Shown: positions 1 through 8,525, counted from the stretch's first letter. The stretch: 57,777 bases of DNA from Bauldia sp. (GCA_022841545.1 JALHRF010000006.1:1-57777); one strand, 5' to 3'. The notes: generated by a model not told the origin, from the sequence alone. Translations and numbers: made by a program.

Positions 1-1
1 C

Positions 2-856
2 CTCGCCCGCGTGCTCCTCGCCGACGGCGATACGGTGTGGATGGAGGAGCCGGGCTACCCGGGCGCCCGCGGCGCCCTGCTCGGCGCCGGCGCCCGCCTT
101 CTGCCGCTCCCGGTCGGCCGCGGCGGGTGGCAGGTCCCGCCGATCTCCGATCCGCCGCCGCGGCTCATCTACCTCACGCCGTCATGCCAGCACCCGCTCG
201 GCGTGACCATGCCGCTCGAGCAGCGCCTGGCGATCCTCGACACCGCACGGGCAGCCAACGCCTGGGTGATCGAGGACGACTTCGACGGCGAGTACACATT
301 CCGCGGCCAGCCGCTGCCGGCGATGCAGGGCCTCGACGACGAATCGCGCGTGATCTATGTCGGCACCTTCTCGAAGACGCTGTTTCCGGCGATGCGGCTC
401 GGCTTCATCGTGCTCCCGGACGACCTTGCCGAGCGGATCAAGCCGGCGCTCAGCCTGACCGGCCAGTTCGCCCCGATGGTGCTGCAGGCGACGCTTGCCG
501 ACTTCATCGAGGAGGGCTCGTTCTTCCTGCACCTCAATCGCATGCGCCGTCTCTACGGGCGCCGCCGCGATCATTTCCTTGGCCTGATGAACGGCATGCT
601 CGGCGCCTGGCTCGATCCGATCGACGGCCGCACCGGCATCCAGATCGCCGCCCCGTTCCGGGTGCCGATCGACGACCGGGAGATCGTCGCCGCGGCGGCC
701 GCCTCCGGCGTCAACCTCGCGCCGCTGTCGCTCTACTTCCACCACGAACCGCGGCAGGCCGGCCTGATGATGGGCTATGCCGGCGTCCGCGAGAGCGAAA
801 TGGACCGCCTGTTCCCGGTGCTCAGGACGATCCTCGCCGCGGCATCCCCGGTCTGA
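2..856 (+). CDS. MocR/PdxR-type transcriptional regulator, C-terminal aminotransferase-like part (5' partial)
   Basis: The gene runs in from the left edge, so the N-terminal GntR-type winged helix is outside the window. The visible ~284 residues are a fold-type I PLP aminotransferase domain. They contain the EEPGYPGAR motif near the start, a DDFDGEY segment, and the PLP-lysine motif FSKTLFPAMRLG with the lysine codon at 374-376. MocR proteins use this domain to sense an amine or PLP-related ligand and control a neighbouring gene. No obvious target lies downstream, where the decayed polysaccharide genes begin. A free-standing aminotransferase is the alternative, but the segment order is typical of the MocR C-terminus. 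The stop is TGA at 854-856. Confidence 0.85.
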   Translation, partial: LARVLLADGDTVWMEEPGYPGARGALLGAGARLLPLPVGRGGWQVPPISDPPPRLIYLTPSCQHPLGVTMPLEQRLAILDTARAANAWVIEDDFDGEYTFRGQPLPAMQGLDDESRVIYVGTFSKTLFPAMRLGFIVLPDDLAERIKPALSLTGQFAPMVLQATLADFIEEGSFFLHLNRMRRLYGRRRDHFLGLMNGMLGAWLDPIDGRTGIQIAAPFRVPIDDREIVAAAAASGVNLAPLSLYFHHEPRQAGLMMGYAGVRESEMDRLFPVLRTILAAASPV

Positions 857-923
857 GGCGCCTCGCGCCGAACGAAGCCGCCGCGTGCGCGGCTGCGGTG
901 CAGCCCAAGTGATGGGAGCAGAC

Positions 924-1055
924 ATGTCCACTCCCGAAGTCCTCGCCGGCATCGAGGCCGAGTATCTGCGAAAGGCTTCCCTTCGCACTGACCTCCGCAT
1001 TCTTTTCCGGACGCTGCTCGGTCGAAGTCCGGGAGATCGAGTCCTCGACACCTAA
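924..1055 (+). pseudogene. Remnant of the C-terminus of a bacterial sugar transferase
   Basis: This 43-codon frame starts at an ATG behind GGGAG. It encodes a segment reading EYLRKASLRTDLRILFRTLLG, close to the conserved tail of initiating undecaprenyl-phosphate sugar transferases (pattern E-Y-x(4)-S-L-x-x-D-L-x-I-L-x-x-T). Everything upstream in that family, including the membrane anchor and the catalytic core, is missing. The fragment is followed in the same frame by an epimerase-like remnant. I infer a deleted initiating glycosyltransferase. The call rests on a short motif only. Confidence 0.4.
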
Positions 1056-1061
1056 CACAGG

Positions 1062-1175
1062 GTAACTGGCGAGGCAGTCAATGGCCTGTCGGCGAGGGGG
1101 ATACGCGGACGCGTCCTGGTTACGGCAGCGACGGGGTTTGTCGTGGCAACCTTTGCTGTGCCCTTTATGGGCCGG
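1062..1175 (+). pseudogene. Possible N-terminal remnant of an NAD-dependent sugar epimerase
   Basis: Read in the frame that follows the stop of the sugar-transferase remnant, this stretch gives RVLVTAATGFVVATFAVP. That aligns with the N-terminal Rossmann signature of extended SDR epimerases (RVLVTGATGFVG...LVP) with the glycine positions degraded. No start codon or coding continuation is convincing, and the similarity fades within ~25 residues. A sugar transferase next to an epimerase is a common order in polysaccharide loci, which is the main support. It could be chance. Confidence 0.3.
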
Positions 1176-1322
1176 ACATCGTCGCCGCGGCGAGGATGCC
1201 CAAGAACGCCAGACTGCACCGCGAGCAGCCTGCACGAATGGCGGACCGCGCTTGCGAACCCGCATGCTTGCATGTTCTCGCTTCCCTTCCCTCCCTCGAC
1301 CGAGCCCCCGACGGGCCAACGG
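1176..1322. other. Short non-coding gap in the decayed locus
   Basis: No convincing protein, RNA or repeat was seen between the epimerase-like remnant and the 3' end of the flippase pseudogene. Open frames here have compositions unlike the neighbouring genes. Confidence 0.5.
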
Positions 1323-2722
1323 TCAGGAGTCATCTCTTTGGAGGACGAATGGCCGATCTTCCATCTTCCGTCTTCCATGCTCAATCCCTGCGAGCCGCCG
1401 CACTGCCCCGGCAATAGTCACAGGCGCCACGATAAGTCCGTAGCCGCAAAGTGATACGAGGGGAATGATCCAGAGGGACGAGGCCTCAACGAGCAAGAAT
1501 TTGGTTGGGACGGTGGATAGAAGGAAACGCTCCAGGCCATGATCTGCACATTCGTCTCGCCCAGACTGTTGAGGATAAGATTGTATGGCGCCACGAACGC
1601 ACTGATCGCAAAAGTCCCGACGACCAGGCCGACGATCAGCTGTTGATCCGGAAAGCGTCGGCCCATCCAAACATCAATCAGGGCGTCGGCGAAGACCGTC
1701 ACGGAGAGTCCGAACACGGCGACCGCCATGCCGCCCAACAAACACATGCGACGGCTGTTTCTTCTGACCCACTCGACGTCACCTCGCGCCAAAGCCTCGC
1801 CACTGCTCGCCCAAAACGGCAAGTAGATCGACGTCACCAGGAAACCGGCCAGAGTGCCGAGCCGCGCCGGAATTGCATAGTTGGTCACAGCCTCGGCGCC
1901 GGCTGCTACGGCGACTATGGGACTGTCCAGGTTAAGGGCGGCAGCGGTGATTATTGCAAGAACGAAGAATCGTGAACCGACACCGAGAAGGGCACGGATC
2001 GAGGCGATCGTGACATCCCCGAACCGCGGTGCGAGGGTCCGATTTCGCCTGAAGTACCACAGAGCGAAGACTGCCGGGACCAGGGCCTGCGGAGAGGCAT
2101 AGGCGAATACCACCAGCCAGACTGGTCCGTTGAGACCGATGGCTGCGAAACAGGCGACGATAGAAGCCGCCGCGATCGCAACCTGGAACCCGCTGGCCAG
2201 AAGCGTTTCCTGCCGTCCCTGCATCACCCGCAGGATTACGGATGCTGGCATGCCGAGCAGGAATGTGCCGGTCACCACCCCGACAATGGCCAGCGCATCC
2301 GGCGAGAGCTGCCATTCGCCAAGGGTGATCCAGTCGAACCGCACTGCGATGAACGCGAACGCGAACGCCAAACCGAGTGAAGCTGCGACCATCGTCAGCG
2401 TCACGTAAGCGGCTGCGATGTCGATGCGCATCGCCTCGTCGTCGTCCCGACCGAATCCCTGCGCAAGGCGGGTGACCAGACTGCTCCCGATGCCGAGATC
2501 ACCGATTGCCGCGACAGCCATAACGGCGACTGCCGTAACCCAGACGCCGAAGCTTTCATCCCCAAGATACCGGAGCATCGCGGGCATCACGAAGAACGGC
2601 GCGATCAGGGCCACCCCTCGCACCGCCGTTCCGCCGAAAATCCCGATTGCCAGCCTTCGATTCCGCCGACGAGCGTGCGTGTCTGGGGTTGGGTGCGAGG
2701 ACTCTGTCACGGTCCCGCCCAA
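1323..2722 (-). pseudogene. Polysaccharide flippase (Wzx-like), frameshifted
   Basis: About 390 residues with many hydrophobic segments match the MOP/Wzx flippase family, which flips lipid-linked oligosaccharide across the inner membrane. Recognisable parts include an N-terminal RYLGDESFGVW and GDLGIGSSLVTRLAQ, and later APYNLILNSLGETNVQIMAW. After AWS, near 1520-1545, the reading frame changes. The continuing homology (TVPTKFLLVEASSLWIIPLV and a final transmembrane segment) is in the adjacent frame and stops at 1323. A one-base indel accounts for it. The start at 2722 keeps an N-terminus of normal length. It lies in a cluster with several other broken genes, so I treat the frameshift as real decay, although a sequencing error cannot be excluded. 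Confidence 0.75.
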
Positions 2723-2844
2723 GATCGTCCATCGCAGAGGCGAGATGACGCCACGTTCGAGTACCTCGTCGAAACAAGTCGAACAAGCCAGAGGCGTCGG
2801 CCTAGATTTTCATGCGTGCTCGCCAACGGAAAAGTCCGTCTCGT

Positions 2845-3395
2845 TCAGGCTGCCTCGACCAAGGGCTGGGATGGTCCCCGTTCTGGTATCAGATGCGGTC
2901 GCCGGTTCACCACGCGGTCGTGAACCTGAGACGCAAGACCGGCATAGGCGGCCAAATAGCGCCGCGCCACCCCGCTCCATCCGAATTCCGCCGCCATCCA
3001 GTCGTGCCCATTGGCCCCCATGCTACGAAGCTTTTCGACGCTGAGCGCCGTCGCCGTTTCGAGGCCGCGCACAAGCGCAGGGACATTCCGCGACACCGTC
3101 CAACCGCAGCCGAGGGAGCCGAGATCCGTCCACGGAGTCCCCGTCGTGGCAAGGACCGGAAGACCGTAGGCCAGCGCATCGGCGACGGCCCTTCCGAAAC
3201 TCCGTGACTGCATCCATGATCCTGCCCGACATGGCATGGACCGGCTGCGCGACCGGCGATGTAGTCCCAGTCTGATCGGCCGCAAGCAATCCGACGTCGG
3301 CCCCCGCGTGAGCGAGCGCGGCTGCAAGCCCGGTACCGTCAGCGGAGGGCCACATCACGCACTTGAAGGCTGCGGATTGTCAGGCGTATCTTCAT
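2845..3395 (-). pseudogene. GT4-type glycosyltransferase, frameshifted and internally deleted
   Basis: A start ATG at 3393-3395 follows a good GAGGAGGT site and opens MKIRLTIRSLQ, typical of a group 1 glycosyltransferase N-terminus. A frame change near 3345-3370 leads to GLAAALAHAGADVGLLAADQ, the usual first Rossmann helix and strand. The catalytic middle, ~200 residues in the family, is absent. The frame then used (SFGRAVADALAYGLPVLATTG) is the C-terminal UDP-sugar-binding part and continues to a normal-looking end at 2845. The gene is thus shortened in place from both frameshift and deletion and cannot make an active enzyme. Confidence 0.65.
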
Positions 3396-3841
3396 TCGGC
3401 GCGGCACCTCCTCGCCGGGACAGCGCGGTATCGGATTCTTGACAATCCTTCTAGCTTCCGGCCACTGAAGTCTGCGCCATCGGTTATCTGCGCCGCGAGT
3501 CTGATAGCGTTGCACTGTGTGTTATTCGCAACTGCAATCTACAACAAGACAAAGCGCCCTGGGCCGTGCCGATGTTCGCGAAGCCTGTTCTCGACCTCGC
3601 GGTGGTGGCAGGTTGATTTGGTGGTTTCTCTCCAGTCTGAGGATCGGCCTGTCGCGAGGGTGTTCGAAGGACGGCCGACTTGCGCCCGATGGGAAGCGAT
3701 TCACTGGACTGGGCCGGGTTCATCCGCTCGCTTGAGGTCGATCCGATTCGAACCCGCGCGTCCGGTTGGGTGACACCCTACATCCTCAGCGAAGGCCTCC
3801 GGTGTGCCATAGCTTCCGGGCCGCTTTAGCGGGCGCATGGC
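3396..3841. other. Intergenic region upstream of the intact glycosyltransferase
   Basis: 446 bases without a supportable gene. It separates the minus-strand glycosyltransferase pseudogene from the plus-strand WbuB-like gene, so promoters for both would lie here. A TTGACA occurs at 3439-3444 on the plus strand, but no matching -10 sits at the right distance. I see no repeat or RNA gene. Confidence 0.5.
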
Positions 3842-5080
3842 GTGAAGGTTCTGATCGTCAGCCAGTATTTCTATCCGGAGCGATTCGTTATCAACGACAT
3901 GGCTGCTGATCTCGTCGCGCTCGGCCACCAGGTCACTGTCCTTACCGGGATGCCGAATTATCCGTCGGGAACGCTTCATCCGAGTTACCGCTCGATGCGG
4001 ATAAAGCGCGAAAATTACCGCGGAGTCGAAGTAATTCGTGTGCCTATCATTCCGCGAGGCAGAAATTCTAAGATAAAACTCATCCTCAATTACCTTTCAT
4101 TCGCCTTTGTCGCCACCCTTCTGGCTCCATTCTTGTTGCCAAAGCAAATTGATGCGATCCTAGTATATCAAATGTCACCAGTATTCATAGGAATTCCAGC
4201 GCTCCTGGCTAAAAGATTAAGACGCGCTCCGGTATTTTTCTGGATACAGGATCTTTGGCCGGAAAGTCTTGTCGCCGTCAACGCAATAAAGAGCAGGCCA
4301 GCCTTGGCCATGGTTCGGGCCGTAGTCAGGTTCCTCTATCGACACTCCGACGTGATCCTGGTCCAATCGCGCGCCTTTATTCCGCGCGTCAAAGCAATCT
4401 ATCCCCAAGCGTCTGACATCCGCTATCTTCCCAATCCGGCCGATCGAGCTTTCGTACCGTTGAGTCCCCCGGTAGATGCATCGGAGCGAAGCCTGATGGA
4501 ACCGGGCTTCCGCGTCATGTATGCGGGCAATATTGGCGTCGCTCAGGATCTTGAGACTGTGTTGGCCGCCGCCGAACTCCTGAAGGATTGCTCTGACGTA
4601 AGGTGGGTCCTATTGGGGGACGGCGTTGCACGAAGGTCCCTTGAATCGCAAGTAGAAGAGCGAGGTATTGGCCGAGTGGTGCAGTTGCTCGGCCCGTATC
4701 CGCCCGAAAGGATTCCGACGTTTCTGGCCCTAGCTGACGTGTTGTTCGCCTCGCTCCGGCCATCGGATATCTTTGCCCTCACCGTACCCCAGAAGGTACA
4801 GGCCTATCTCGCTTGCGGAAAGCCCATTCTCGTTGCCATCGAAGGTGAAGCAGCTCGACTGATTGAGGACGCTGGCGCGGGATTTGGCGTAGCGCCGGGC
4901 GATCCCGCGGCACTGGCGGCTCGGGTCCTTGAATTGCGCGCTATGGCACCCAGCCAACGGGCCGCTATGGGACGTGCTGGCCGACGCTACTTTGAACGCG
5001 AGTTCGACCGCGACATCCTGTTGGCCCGCCTCACGTCATGGATGGCTTCTGCATCGGCCGAACGGATCGGGGAAAAGTGA
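3842..5080 (+). CDS. WbuB-like glycosyltransferase (GT4 family)
   Basis: 412 residues, full length for the WbuB/WcaI-like GT4 family, which transfers a (fuc)osamine-type sugar to a lipid-linked glycan on the cytoplasmic face. Seen: N-terminal MKVLIVSQYFYPERFVINDMA, the NYPSG segment typical of WbuB, a central hydrophobic stretch, FWIQDLWPES, YAGNIGVAQDLETVL in the C-terminal Rossmann domain, and an acidic GKPILVAIEGEA region. The start is GTG, because the ATG five bases upstream is out of frame and stops after two codons. It is the only undamaged gene of the polysaccharide locus. Its codons are visibly more AT-rich than those of the flanking genes (for example around 4060-4230), which suggests transfer from another genome. 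Confidence 0.85.
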   Translation: MKVLIVSQYFYPERFVINDMAADLVALGHQVTVLTGMPNYPSGTLHPSYRSMRIKRENYRGVEVIRVPIIPRGRNSKIKLILNYLSFAFVATLLAPFLLPKQIDAILVYQMSPVFIGIPALLAKRLRRAPVFFWIQDLWPESLVAVNAIKSRPALAMVRAVVRFLYRHSDVILVQSRAFIPRVKAIYPQASDIRYLPNPADRAFVPLSPPVDASERSLMEPGFRVMYAGNIGVAQDLETVLAAAELLKDCSDVRWVLLGDGVARRSLESQVEERGIGRVVQLLGPYPPERIPTFLALADVLFASLRPSDIFALTVPQKVQAYLACGKPILVAIEGEAARLIEDAGAGFGVAPGDPAALAARVLELRAMAPSQRAAMGRAGRRYFEREFDRDILLARLTSWMASASAERIGEK

Positions 5081-5111
5081 TCGACAGTCCGTCATCGCGG
5101 GGGAGTATTGC

Positions 5112-5329
5112 ATGAAGGTGCGGCGCTTTCCGGTTTCAATGCCGTCCATAACCGGACTTGAGCGGGAATAGGTAGACGACGCGGTCACGTCGGGATGGGT
5201 GTCGTCCATGGGCAAGTATGTCGACCGTTTCGAGGAGGAGTTCGCGGCGTTCTGCGGACGTCGCCACGGCATCGCCGGGTCGAACGGAACCGCGGCGCTT
5301 CATCTTGCCCTCGCGGCGCTGGAAAAGAT
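5112..5329 (+). pseudogene. DegT/DnrJ/EryC1 aminotransferase, in-frame stop and 3' truncation
   Basis: From ATG 5112 the frame reads MKVRRFPVSMPSITGLERE, then TAG (5169-5171), then VDDAVTSGWVSSMGKYVDRFEEEF and GIAGSNGTAALHLALAALE. This is the unmistakable N-terminus of PLP-dependent sugar aminotransferases used for amino-sugar synthesis. In this family a tyrosine or similar residue stands where the TAG is, so a point mutation is likely. Homology stops at about 5329, exactly where the 3' end of tRNA-Glu begins, and the remaining ~300 residues are missing. The gene cannot be functional. Confidence 0.85.
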
Positions 5330-5405
5330 TGGCGCTCCCTACGGGAATCGAACCCGTGTTTTCGCCGTGAGAGGGCGACGTCCTGGGCCGCTAGACGAAG
5401 GGAGC
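5330..5405 (-). tRNA. tRNA-Glu (anticodon CTC)
   Basis: The minus strand folds into a standard cloverleaf of 76 nt with encoded CCA (5330-5332). The acceptor stem is GCTCCCT paired with AGGGAGC, the discriminator is G, the anticodon loop is CTCTCAC with anticodon CTC, and the T arm is ACGGG-TTCGAAT-CCCGT. It reads GAG codons. Its 3' end abuts the truncated DegT pseudogene with no spacer, as expected if the 3' part of the tRNA was an integration or recombination site. Confidence 0.95.
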
Positions 5406-5423
5406 TGGGCCGTTGGCTGCCTT

Positions 5424-5452
5424 TCTATAGCCATCGCCGCCTCGCACTTCAA
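5424..5452 (-). promoter_or_regulatory. Housekeeping promoter of tRNA-Glu
   Basis: On the minus strand, -35 TTGAAG (5447-5452) and -10 TATAGA (5424-5429) are separated by 17 bases. The predicted transcription start is about 10 bases before the tRNA 5' end at 5405. Confidence 0.7.
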
Positions 5453-5750
5453 GGCGAAGCGGGCCAAAAACAGTCTGCCCGCAGATTGAGAAATGCCCGG
5501 GCTGCCGCTTTCTTGCGCACTCGGCTTGCCCTAGACTTCCGATGCCGGAGCCGAGTGGCGACGCCGCTCGCGTCTATCAGCGGAATCGGTGCCCGTTTCG
5601 CTGGCATGTCTCTTGCGAAAACGGCGGTTTGCGTCGCGTCGCCCGCCGTTGCATGCGGGTGGCCAAGTCTCGGCCTTCATTGCGCCGGGCGAGCAATTCG
5701 GGCTGGGGGCTGCCGCGGGCGGCCGCAAACAGAGAGGCGGAGAACAACGA
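5453..5750. other. Intergenic region upstream of the ABC transporter operon
   Basis: About 300 bases without a gene. An inverted repeat (aacggcgg at 5620-5627 with ccgccgtt at 5643-5650) could form a hairpin in the leader of the operon. I could not match the region to a known riboswitch. The only clear signal at the ends is the ribosome-binding site GGCGGAG just before 5751. Confidence 0.4.
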
Positions 5751-6752
5751 ATGAGCACTCGGAGCAGGATTGCGGCGGCCATGGCCGCCGGCATGGCGTT
5801 CGCCTTCGCCGGAGAGGCGCTGGCGCTCGACGAGGTCGTCTTCGGCACCAACTGGGTGCCGGAGGCCGAGCATGGCGGCTTTTACCAGGCGGTCGCCGAC
5901 GGCACCTACGAGAAGTACGGTCTCAAGGTCACCCTCATCCCCAAGGCCGACCGCGCCATGCTGCTCGGCGGCAAGATCACCTACTACATGGAGGGCAACC
6001 TCCTCGGCACCTTCGATGCGGTGCAGAACGAGATTCCGATCACCACGGTGGCGGCGATCTTCCAGAAGGATCCGCAGGTGTTCATGACCCACCCGGAGGC
6101 CGGCGTTAAGACCTTTGCCGACCTTGCCAAGGTGCCGGTCATCTTCATCGGCGACGATCTCTATGCCACCGGCTGGCAATGGATGAAGGCGGCCTATCCC
6201 GAGTTCAAGGACGAGCAGAGGAAGCCCTATCCCTACAATCTCGCCGGCTTCCTCGCCGACAAGATGAGCGCCAACCAGGGCTACGCCACCTCCGAGCCCT
6301 ACGCCGTCGAGAAGGAGGGCGGGTTCACGCCCGACGTCTTCCTGATGGCGGATGCCGGCTACACGACCTATTCGACGATGATCGCCGGCATGACCGACTA
6401 CGTCACCGCGAACCCCGACATCACCAAGCGTTTCGTAGAGGCCTCGCTCATCGGCTGGTACAACTATCTCTACGGCGACAACACCGTGGCGAACGACCTG
6501 ATCAAGTCGCAGAACCCCGACATGACCGACGGCCAGATCGAATTCACGATCGCCAAGATGAAGGAATACGGCCTGCTCGAATCCGATGCGGCGCTGGAGA
6601 AGGGCATCGGCTGCATGACCGACGAGCGCGTCGCCGAGTTCTACAAGAAAATGGTGGAGGCCGGGGTGGTCAAGGACGGCCTCGACCTTTCCAACGCCTA
6701 CACCACCGAGTACGTCTGCAAGGGCGTCGGCATGGACCTCAAGAAGGGCTGA
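5751..6752 (+). CDS. ABC transporter substrate-binding protein, NMT1/THI5 family
   Basis: 333 residues. A Sec signal peptide (residues 1-~25, hydrophobic core AAAMAAGMAFAFAGEALA) precedes a mature start LDEVVFGTNWVPEAEHGGFYQA, the signature of NMT1/THI5 periplasmic binding proteins. Later motifs include YMEGNLLGTFDAVQ and TSEPYAVEKEGG. This family binds pyrimidine-type ligands such as thiamine precursors, but also other small organics, so the substrate is not settled. It is the first gene of an importer operon, followed by ATPase and permease. Start chosen at ATG 5751 behind GGCGGAG. An upstream in-frame extension lacks a signal peptide and is unlikely. Confidence 0.9.
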   Translation: MSTRSRIAAAMAAGMAFAFAGEALALDEVVFGTNWVPEAEHGGFYQAVADGTYEKYGLKVTLIPKADRAMLLGGKITYYMEGNLLGTFDAVQNEIPITTVAAIFQKDPQVFMTHPEAGVKTFADLAKVPVIFIGDDLYATGWQWMKAAYPEFKDEQRKPYPYNLAGFLADKMSANQGYATSEPYAVEKEGGFTPDVFLMADAGYTTYSTMIAGMTDYVTANPDITKRFVEASLIGWYNYLYGDNTVANDLIKSQNPDMTDGQIEFTIAKMKEYGLLESDAALEKGIGCMTDERVAEFYKKMVEAGVVKDGLDLSNAYTTEYVCKGVGMDLKKG

Positions 6753-6815
6753 GCGGCGCCGGGCGGGCGGACCACCGCCCGCCGTCAGGCTTGCGACAGG
6801 GACCCGAAGACGAGC

Positions 6816-7664
6816 GTGACCGCGGCCACCGCACCAACGACCGTGACCGGCCCCGGGCCGGCTAGGCCGGCCGCGGTCAACGGCCGGCCGCTCGTTTCGC
6901 TGAAGGGCATCTCCAAGACCTTCTCCAATGGCACGGTCGCGCTCCGCGGCGTCGATCTCGACATCGGCGAGCGGCAGTTCGTGAGCCTGCTCGGGCCATC
7001 GGGCTGCGGCAAGTCGACGGTGCTCAGGATCATCGCCGGCCTCGGCGAACCGACCGCCGGCAGCGTCGACTGGCCGACCGCCGGTTACGACAGTTCCGGC
7101 CGGCCGGAGCGCGAGATCGGCTTCGTCTTCCAGGAGCCGACGCTGATGCCCTGGGCGACGGCCTTCGGCAATGTCTGGCTGCCGCTTCGGCTGCGCGGCG
7201 TGTCGAAACACGCCGCCCGCGACAAGGTGATGGAAGCCCTCCAGATGGTCGGGCTCGAGAAGTTCGCCGGCTCCTATCCGCGCGAACTGTCCGGCGGCAT
7301 GAAGATGCGGGTGTCGATCGCCCGCGCCCTGATCACCCGGCCGAAGCTCCTCCTCATGGACGAGCCCTTCGCCGCGCTCGACGAGATCACCCGCTTCAAG
7401 CTCAACGACGATCTCCTCCACCTTTGGGAGACTTTCGGCTGGACCGTGGTCTTCGTCACCCATTCGGTCTTCGAGTCGGTCTATCTCTCGAACCGCATCG
7501 TGGTGATGGCGGCGCGTCCCGGCCGCATCTTCACCGACATCGCAGTCGACGCGCCCTACCCGCGCAACGAGGACTTCCGAACCTCGGCGGCCTACAACGA
7601 ATACTGCCGGCAAACCTCCGATGCCCTCCACCGGGCGATTCTTTCGACGATGACCGAGCAATGA
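6816..7664 (+). CDS. ABC transporter ATP-binding protein
   Basis: 282 residues. Walker A GPSGCGKST at 60-68, Q-loop glutamine at 106 (VFQEPTLMPW), signature LSGGM at 158-162, Walker B LLLMDE at 178-183, and switch histidine at 216 are all intact. It belongs to the nitrate/taurine/pyrimidine (SsuB/TauB-like) group that pairs with NMT1-type binding proteins. The start is GTG at 6816, giving a ~25-residue alanine/proline-rich extension before the domain. Its ATGA overlaps the permease start, so the two are translationally coupled. Confidence 0.92.
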   Translation: MTAATAPTTVTGPGPARPAAVNGRPLVSLKGISKTFSNGTVALRGVDLDIGERQFVSLLGPSGCGKSTVLRIIAGLGEPTAGSVDWPTAGYDSSGRPEREIGFVFQEPTLMPWATAFGNVWLPLRLRGVSKHAARDKVMEALQMVGLEKFAGSYPRELSGGMKMRVSIARALITRPKLLLMDEPFAALDEITRFKLNDDLLHLWETFGWTVVFVTHSVFESVYLSNRIVVMAARPGRIFTDIAVDAPYPRNEDFRTSAAYNEYCRQTSDALHRAILSTMTEQ

Positions 7665-8524
7665 CCGCGGTAGAGGCGGAACGCCACGCCCGGCATGAGT
7701 CGGAGGACGAGGCCCCCGCACGGCCGCCGCAGGCGAGCCTCGGCGAGCGCGCGCTCCGCATTCTCGTCCCCTTCGCCATGCTCGCCATCGTCGTCGTCGG
7801 CTGGCAGGTCTATGTCACCCTCGCCGAGGTGCCGCACTACATCCTGCCGAGCCCGCTTCGCATCGCAGAGGCGCTCGCCACCGACTGGGAGATCCTCGGC
7901 CGGGCGCTGCTCATCACACTCCGCACCACGATCCTCGCGCTCATCCTGGCACTGGTCGGCGGCGTCCTCCTCTCGATCATCCTGGTCCAGTCGCGCTGGG
8001 TCGAGCTCGCCTTCTTCCCCTATGCGGTGATCCTGCAGGTGACGCCGATCGTGGCGATCGCGCCGCTGATCCTGATCTACACCGAGACCACCCAGCAGGC
8101 GCTCCTGATCTGCGCCTTCCTCGTCGCCTTCTTCCCCGTGCTGGCCAACACCACGCAGGGCCTGAAATCGACCGACCACAATCTCCTCAACCTGTTCGAG
8201 CTCTACGGCGCCAACCGCTGGCAGACGCTTCTCTATCTCAAGGTCCCGAACGCGCTGCCCTTCTTCCTCGCCGGGCTCCGGATCGCCGGCGGCCTCGCGC
8301 TGATCGCGGCCGTGGTCGCCGAGTTCGCCGCAGGCACCGCGGGCGGCAATGCCGGCCTCGCCTTCCGCCTGCTCGAGTCGCAGTTCCGGCTCAACATCCC
8401 GCGCCTCTTCGCGGCGCTGGTGCTTCTGTCGCTGACCGGGGTCGTCATCTACGCCGCGACCAGCCTCGTCTCGCATCTCCTGTTACGCAAGTGGCACGAG
8501 AGCGCCGTGCGCCGGGAGAATTGA
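7661..8524 (+). CDS. ABC transporter permease (BPD_transp_1)
   Basis: 287 residues with about six transmembrane segments. The cytoplasmic EAA-type loop that docks the ATPase is visible (ELYGANRWQTLLYLKVPNALP, then AGLRIAGGLALIAAVVAEF). IAPLILIY and related segments match SsuC/TauC-type permeases. The start ATG overlaps the ATPase stop by four bases, and the next gene begins one base after its stop, so all four genes of the operon are tightly packed. Confidence 0.92.
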   Translation: MTAVEAERHARHESEDEAPARPPQASLGERALRILVPFAMLAIVVVGWQVYVTLAEVPHYILPSPLRIAEALATDWEILGRALLITLRTTILALILALVGGVLLSIILVQSRWVELAFFPYAVILQVTPIVAIAPLILIYTETTQQALLICAFLVAFFPVLANTTQGLKSTDHNLLNLFELYGANRWQTLLYLKVPNALPFFLAGLRIAGGLALIAAVVAEFAAGTAGGNAGLAFRLLESQFRLNIPRLFAALVLLSLTGVVIYAATSLVSHLLLRKWHESAVRREN

Positions 8525-8525
8525 C

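Noticed and set aside
5331-5489. Continuation of the aminotransferase frame (APYGNRTRVF...)
   Set aside because: This is the well-known translation of a tRNA gene on the opposite strand, not protein.
5577-7721. A 714-codon minus-strand frame antisense to the ABC transporter genes
   Set aside because: It has a His/Arg/Gly-rich composition with no domain, and the opposite strand carries three unmistakable transporter genes.
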